A stretch of 34,369 nucleotides of DNA from a bacterium (lineage in GTDB: Bacteria; Lernaellota; Lernaellaia; JACKCT01). Shown piece after piece: positions 31,558 through 34,369 of this stretch. The number at the start of each line of letters is the position of its first letter. The stretch's first letter is position 1. Where the stretch lies: NCBI GenBank assembly GCA_019912885.1, contig JAIOHV010000229.1, positions 67,846 to 102,214 on the forward strand. Reading direction: 5' to 3'. Both the position numbers and the translations under genes were made by a program. Below the pieces are notes generated by a model, which was not told the origin of the DNA, ran no database searches, and saw only the letters and a program-made list of their open reading frames with translations.

Positions 31558-32139
31558 ATGAAACGGCGAATTCTGGTTTTGTTTGCGGTGGTGGCGTTTG
31601 CGCTGTCCGCGTCCGCGGCGGTGGCGGCCGAGTGGCAGTTCGACGCAACGCACACGTCCCTGGGCTTCAAGGTGAAGCACCTGGCGCTGGCGTCGGTGTC
31701 CGGCGTGTTCGAGGACTTCACCGGCACCCTGGACTGGGATGGCAAGATGGACGCGGGCAAGGTGACGCTGACCATCGACGCCGCCAGCATCAACACGCGC
31801 AACGAGAAGCGCGATCAGGATCTGCGCGAGAATTTCTTTGATGTGGCCAAGTACCCGAAGATCACGTTCGAGAGCACGAAAGTCCAGAAGGTCAGCGACG
31901 ATACGGCCAAGGTGACGGGCAACCTGACGATCCGGGGTGTCACGAAGCCGGTGACGCTCGATGTCACGAAGCTCGGCTACGTCGAAAAGGATCCGTGGGG
32001 CATGACGCGCGCGGCGTTTCACGTCGAAGGGTCGATCAGCCGCAAGGATTTCGGCGTGAAGTCGGGCAATGCGATGTCCGATGCGGCCGTCGGCGACGAA
32101 ATCAAATTCGACATCGATACCGAGACGACCAAAAAGTAG
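31558..32139 (+). CDS. YceI family periplasmic protein
   Basis: 193 residues with a Sec signal peptide (MKRRILVLFAVVAFALSASA, cleavage near AVAAEW). The mature part is a lipocalin-like YceI barrel: EWQFDATHTSLGFKVKHLAL, GVFEDFTGTLDWD, INTRNEKRDQDLRENFFDVAKYP and the C-terminal strand VHVEGSISRKDFGVK-type segment (here FHVEGSISRKDFGVK). YceI homologues bind isoprenoid or other amphiphilic ligands in the periplasm; the ligand here is unknown. The start ATG at 31558 has a strong AGGAGG four bases upstream, so the longer frame is rejected. Followed by a good terminator. Confidence 0.93.
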   Translation: MKRRILVLFAVVAFALSASAAVAAEWQFDATHTSLGFKVKHLALASVSGVFEDFTGTLDWDGKMDAGKVTLTIDAASINTRNEKRDQDLRENFFDVAKYPKITFESTKVQKVSDDTAKVTGNLTIRGVTKPVTLDVTKLGYVEKDPWGMTRAAFHVEGSISRKDFGVKSGNAMSDAAVGDEIKFDIDTETTKK

Positions 32140-32164
32140 CGACGGCCTCGGCCGCCTGCCCAAA

Positions 32165-32199
32165 ACGCCCCGCGGCGCGAAAGCGCGCGGGGCGTTTTT
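32165..32199 (+). terminator. Rho-independent terminator of yceI
   Basis: A 13-pair GC-rich stem with one bulged G and a GAAA tetraloop (32165-32194), whose last T begins the T-run GTTTTTG at 32194-32198, lies 25 bases after the yceI stop. The best intrinsic terminator in the window besides the ilv attenuator. Confidence 0.88.
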
Positions 32200-32218
32200 G
32201 CGTGGACGAATCGCGCGT

Positions 32219-32310
32219 TACCGCGAAGACGCAAAGAAACCGCAAAGAACGCAACGTGTTTGATTCATCCTTGCGTTCGTCGCGCGTGAATTTGCGCCTT
32301 TGCAGTGAAA
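32219..32310. repeat. Two facing 9-base CGCAAAG-type arrays
   Basis: TACCGCGAA, GACGCAAAG and further 9-base steps run on the plus strand at 32219-32255; a diverged array of the same type runs on the minus strand at about 32310-32270 (CACTGCAAA, GGCGCAAAT, then TCACGCGCG). The two face each other across about 15 bases, close to the 7-base array at 32325-32359. Confidence 0.55.
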
Positions 32311-32324
32311 ATGCGGTTCCTCTC

Positions 32325-32359
32325 GATCCTCGATCCTCTATCCTCAATCCTCAATCCTC
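32325..32359 (-). repeat. 7-base GAGGATT array
   Basis: On the minus strand five exact 7-base steps: GAGGATT twice, GAGGATA once, GAGGATC twice. It ends 16 bases before the start codon of the GT-C-like gene, so its pyrimidine strand is the leader of that gene. Confidence 0.85.
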
Positions 32360-32375
32360 GTTTAACGTGCGCGCG

Positions 32376-33923
32376 ATGCCCCTGTCCGCCGACCTTCCGG
32401 ACGACCGCCGGCTCGCGGAGCTTTCCGCGTGGCTCGGCCGGCGGTGGATGCCGATCCTCGCTTTGTGCCTTGTCGGCATCACCGCGGTGTTCGCTCCGGC
32501 GCTGAACCTTCGCCTTTACGCAGACGATTTCCACTCCTGGAACACGGTGGCGCAGACCGCGCACGAGTCCGTCGCGGAGCTGTTTCTCGAGACGTACAAC
32601 CCGGAGTTCTACCGCCCGTTCGAGTTCCTGCTCATCCGTCTGAACTATCAGCTCATCGGGCGGAATCCGGCCTTCTACCATGCCGCCGCCATCCTCGGGC
32701 ATCTGCTGGGGAGCCTCGCGGTGCTGATGCTCTGCCTGCGCCTGGGTTTCGGCCGCGTCGCCGGCACGGCGTCCGCCGTGTTTTTCGGCCTGCATCAAAC
32801 CAATGCGATGGCGGTCCTGTCCGCGGATGCGGCAAGCCAGGTGTGGTCGACGACCTTCGGCCTGCTCGCGCTTTGCGTTCTGCTTCCGCGCGATGCGGCG
32901 GGATACCGCCATGCCGCCGCGGCGTTTTTCTTTTTGCTGCTCGCGCTTTTCTGGAAGGATTCCGGCGTCACATTTGCGATGCTCGCGCTCACGCTCGTGG
33001 CGCTGCACTTGTGGCGGATCGACCGGCGCGCGGCGATCGCCTGCGGCCTCGCCGTTGCCGCCGCGCTTGCCCTCTACCTGTTCATGCGGCACCAGGCGGG
33101 CGTCGTGCCGATGGTTTACGGCTACCGCTCGCGCTACGAACTGTGGCTAGGCGCGAACGTGCCGAAAAATATCGGCCTGATGCTGCTTTCGCTGCTGTCG
33201 CCCGTCGGTTCGACGATCATCGTCCTTCGCAAGGCGAGCCTGCCGTTTGCGATCGCGACGGCCGTCGTCATCGCCGTCGTGGCGTCGTGGCTCGCCGTCG
33301 GCGTGGTGCGTTTCGCGCGGCGCGATCCGCGGCATCGCACGTCGCTCGCGATCCTGTTCGCGCTGATGGCGCTGTCGTTTTTCCCCGACGCGCTCGCGAC
33401 GCGCGTTTCCGAGCTATACACCTACAAGTCGGCCGCGTTTTTCGCGATCTTCCTGGGGCTTGGCGTGCTCGACATCCACGACTGGGGCCTCGCGCGCGGG
33501 CGCCGCGCGTTCACCGTGCTGACCGCGGCGATGGTCGCCCTCGTGCTTGCATGCCACGTGCTGTCGATCAAGCACAAGGAATTCCTGATGCGCTCGAATG
33601 GCGAGATGGCCTGGCACATCCTGCGTCAGATCAAACAGGACGTGCCCGAGCTCGCCGACGGCGCCGACGCCGTGCTCGCCAACGCGCGCCCGGGCCCCGC
33701 GCCGTTGTATTCGATCTTCTACATGGAAGGCGTGAACGTGCTCGGCGGCAAACACGCGCTCGAGATGATCTACGAGACGCGCATCAACCACTACAACATC
33801 GTGGAGCCCGAAACGCTCAACGCGCGCTGCCGCGCCGCGAAAAACGATTGCCTCGCGATCCTCTATGACCGGGGCGACATCGACGCGCGGCGGTTCGACG
33901 CGAGCGGCGTGCCGGAGACCTAG
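32376..33923 (+). CDS. Polytopic membrane protein, GT-C glycosyltransferase-like
   Basis: 515 residues from ATG at 32376 (GTG at 32367 is an alternative). About ten or more hydrophobic segments begin at RRWMPILALCLVGITAVFAP. The first extracytoplasmic loop has LRLYADDFHSW with the acidic pair D50/D51, as in GT-C (PMT/ArnT-like) enzymes, followed by EFYRPFEFLLIRLNYQLIG, a pattern common in bacterial membrane glycosyltransferases of this shape. The C-terminal ~100 residues are soluble (HILRQIKQDVPELADGADAV onward). It might transfer a sugar from a polyprenyl carrier; donor and acceptor unknown. It ends in a CTAG that also provides the stop codon of the convergent htrA-type gene. No Shine-Dalgarno is evident, since a repeat array fills the leader. 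Confidence 0.75.
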   Translation: MPLSADLPDDRRLAELSAWLGRRWMPILALCLVGITAVFAPALNLRLYADDFHSWNTVAQTAHESVAELFLETYNPEFYRPFEFLLIRLNYQLIGRNPAFYHAAAILGHLLGSLAVLMLCLRLGFGRVAGTASAVFFGLHQTNAMAVLSADAASQVWSTTFGLLALCVLLPRDAAGYRHAAAAFFFLLLALFWKDSGVTFAMLALTLVALHLWRIDRRAAIACGLAVAAALALYLFMRHQAGVVPMVYGYRSRYELWLGANVPKNIGLMLLSLLSPVGSTIIVLRKASLPFAIATAVVIAVVASWLAVGVVRFARRDPRHRTSLAILFALMALSFFPDALATRVSELYTYKSAAFFAIFLGLGVLDIHDWGLARGRRAFTVLTAAMVALVLACHVLSIKHKEFLMRSNGEMAWHILRQIKQDVPELADGADAVLANARPGPAPLYSIFYMEGVNVLGGKHALEMIYETRINHYNIVEPETLNARCRAAKNDCLAILYDRGDIDARRFDASGVPET

Positions 33924-34369
33924 TCGCGCGGGCTGGCGAGCGTGAACGCCACGCGCACCGGCTCGCCCTTGCGCGTCACGTCGAGCGTGATGCGGTCGCC
34001 GGGCTTGGCGACGGCGATCTTGCGCGAGGCGTCCATGGCGGAATCGATCTTCTCGCCGTCGATCGCGACGATCACGTCGCCCGCGCGAAGGCCCGCGACG
34101 CCGGCCGGGCCGCGCTCGTCCACGCGCACGACGACCGCGCCGGAATCGGCCTTCACGCGGCGGGCGATGGCGGGGTTCACGTCGGCAAGGCCGATGCCCG
34201 CGTAGCCGCGGCGGATACGCCCTTCGCGCGCAAGCCCCGGCAAAAGGCTCTTGGCCATGTTCGACGGCAGCGCGAATCCGATCCCCTGCGCGTGCTTGAC
34301 GATGGCGGTGTTCACGCCGACCACCTCGCCGGCGAGATTCAGAAGCGGCCCGCCGGAGTTGCCGGGGTT
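33920..34369 (-). CDS. HtrA/DegP-type serine protease, C-terminal part with PDZ domain
   Basis: Partial: 149 codons up to the window edge. The visible N-terminal end reads NPGNSGGPLLNLAGEVVGVN, containing the trypsin-like GNSGGP motif with the catalytic Ser at visible residue 5; IGFALPSNMAKSLLPGL closes the protease domain. A PDZ domain follows from about residue 57: RRGYAGIGLADVNPAIARRV, then GAVVVRVDERGPAGVAGLRAGDVIVAIDGEKI. The protein ends after one PDZ domain, as in DegS-like or single-PDZ HtrA proteases. Function would be periplasmic protein quality control. His and Asp of the triad are outside the window. The stop overlaps that of the convergent upstream gene. Confidence 0.92.
   Translation of the reverse strand, partial: NPGNSGGPLLNLAGEVVGVNTAIVKHAQGIGFALPSNMAKSLLPGLAREGRIRRGYAGIGLADVNPAIARRVKADSGAVVVRVDERGPAGVAGLRAGDVIVAIDGEKIDSAMDASRKIAVAKPGDRITLDVTRKGEPVRVAFTLASPRD

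Overview
The window is a GC-rich, densely coded bacterial chromosome segment without rRNA, tRNA, CRISPR array, transposase or phage gene that I can see. Five of the exported proteins carry long runs of aspartate: four just behind a lipoprotein-type signal, one at the C terminus. Together with c-heme/copper-monooxygenase lipoproteins, this suggests an uncultured deltaproteobacterial-type lineage (Myxococcota-like or a neighbouring candidate phylum). That assignment is inference; no marker gene settles it.

Layout. Bases 1-12263 are all on the minus strand: the 5' part of gpsA, two tandemly duplicated Asp-rich lipoproteins of unknown function, a DUF423 membrane protein, folD preceded by a hicBA-like toxin-antitoxin pair, the folate genes pabA-pabB-pabC, and a flippase fused to a glycosyltransferase. 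Bases 12264-12796 are gene-free and packed with repeats. The plus-strand block 12797-23355 starts with an RHH/MazF toxin-antitoxin pair. It continues with a promoter, a 17-residue Ile/Leu/Val-rich leader peptide and an attenuator, then ilvB-ilvN-ilvC-leuA-leuB-cimA and a three-domain chorismate mutase/prephenate dehydratase/DAHP synthase. Bases 23541-28106 (minus) hold an Ntn-hydrolase-like exported protein and two overlapping paralogous lipoproteins with a CxxCH heme site and a PHM-type copper monooxygenase domain. The rest has osmC (plus), a ferredoxin-NADP reductase-like gene and an ATP-grasp ligase (minus), yceI and a polytopic GT-C-like membrane protein (plus), and the 3' part of an htrA-type protease (minus).

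How the genes work together. The ilv/leu/cim block makes the precursors of isoleucine (through citramalate, from pyruvate), valine and leucine. Neither ilvD nor leuCD is in the window, so these Fe-S dehydratases must lie elsewhere. The aromatic fusion joined to its end by a 4-base overlap links phenylalanine synthesis to the first step of the shikimate pathway and places a Phe-type ACT domain next to DAHP synthase. PabABC supplies p-aminobenzoate and FolD one-carbon folates.

The most unusual DNA-level feature is a set of intergenic short-period arrays. One class has 7- or 8-base purine-rich units (nine loci), the other 9-base units (five loci). Each locus has its own unit sequence repeated 3-5 times. 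Many arrays start at or overlap the stop codon of a gene, and several 7/8-base arrays end in CATCGCRA. These, the nested palindrome at 12578-12654, the attenuator and the CM-PDT-DAHPS fusion are the points most worth a second look.
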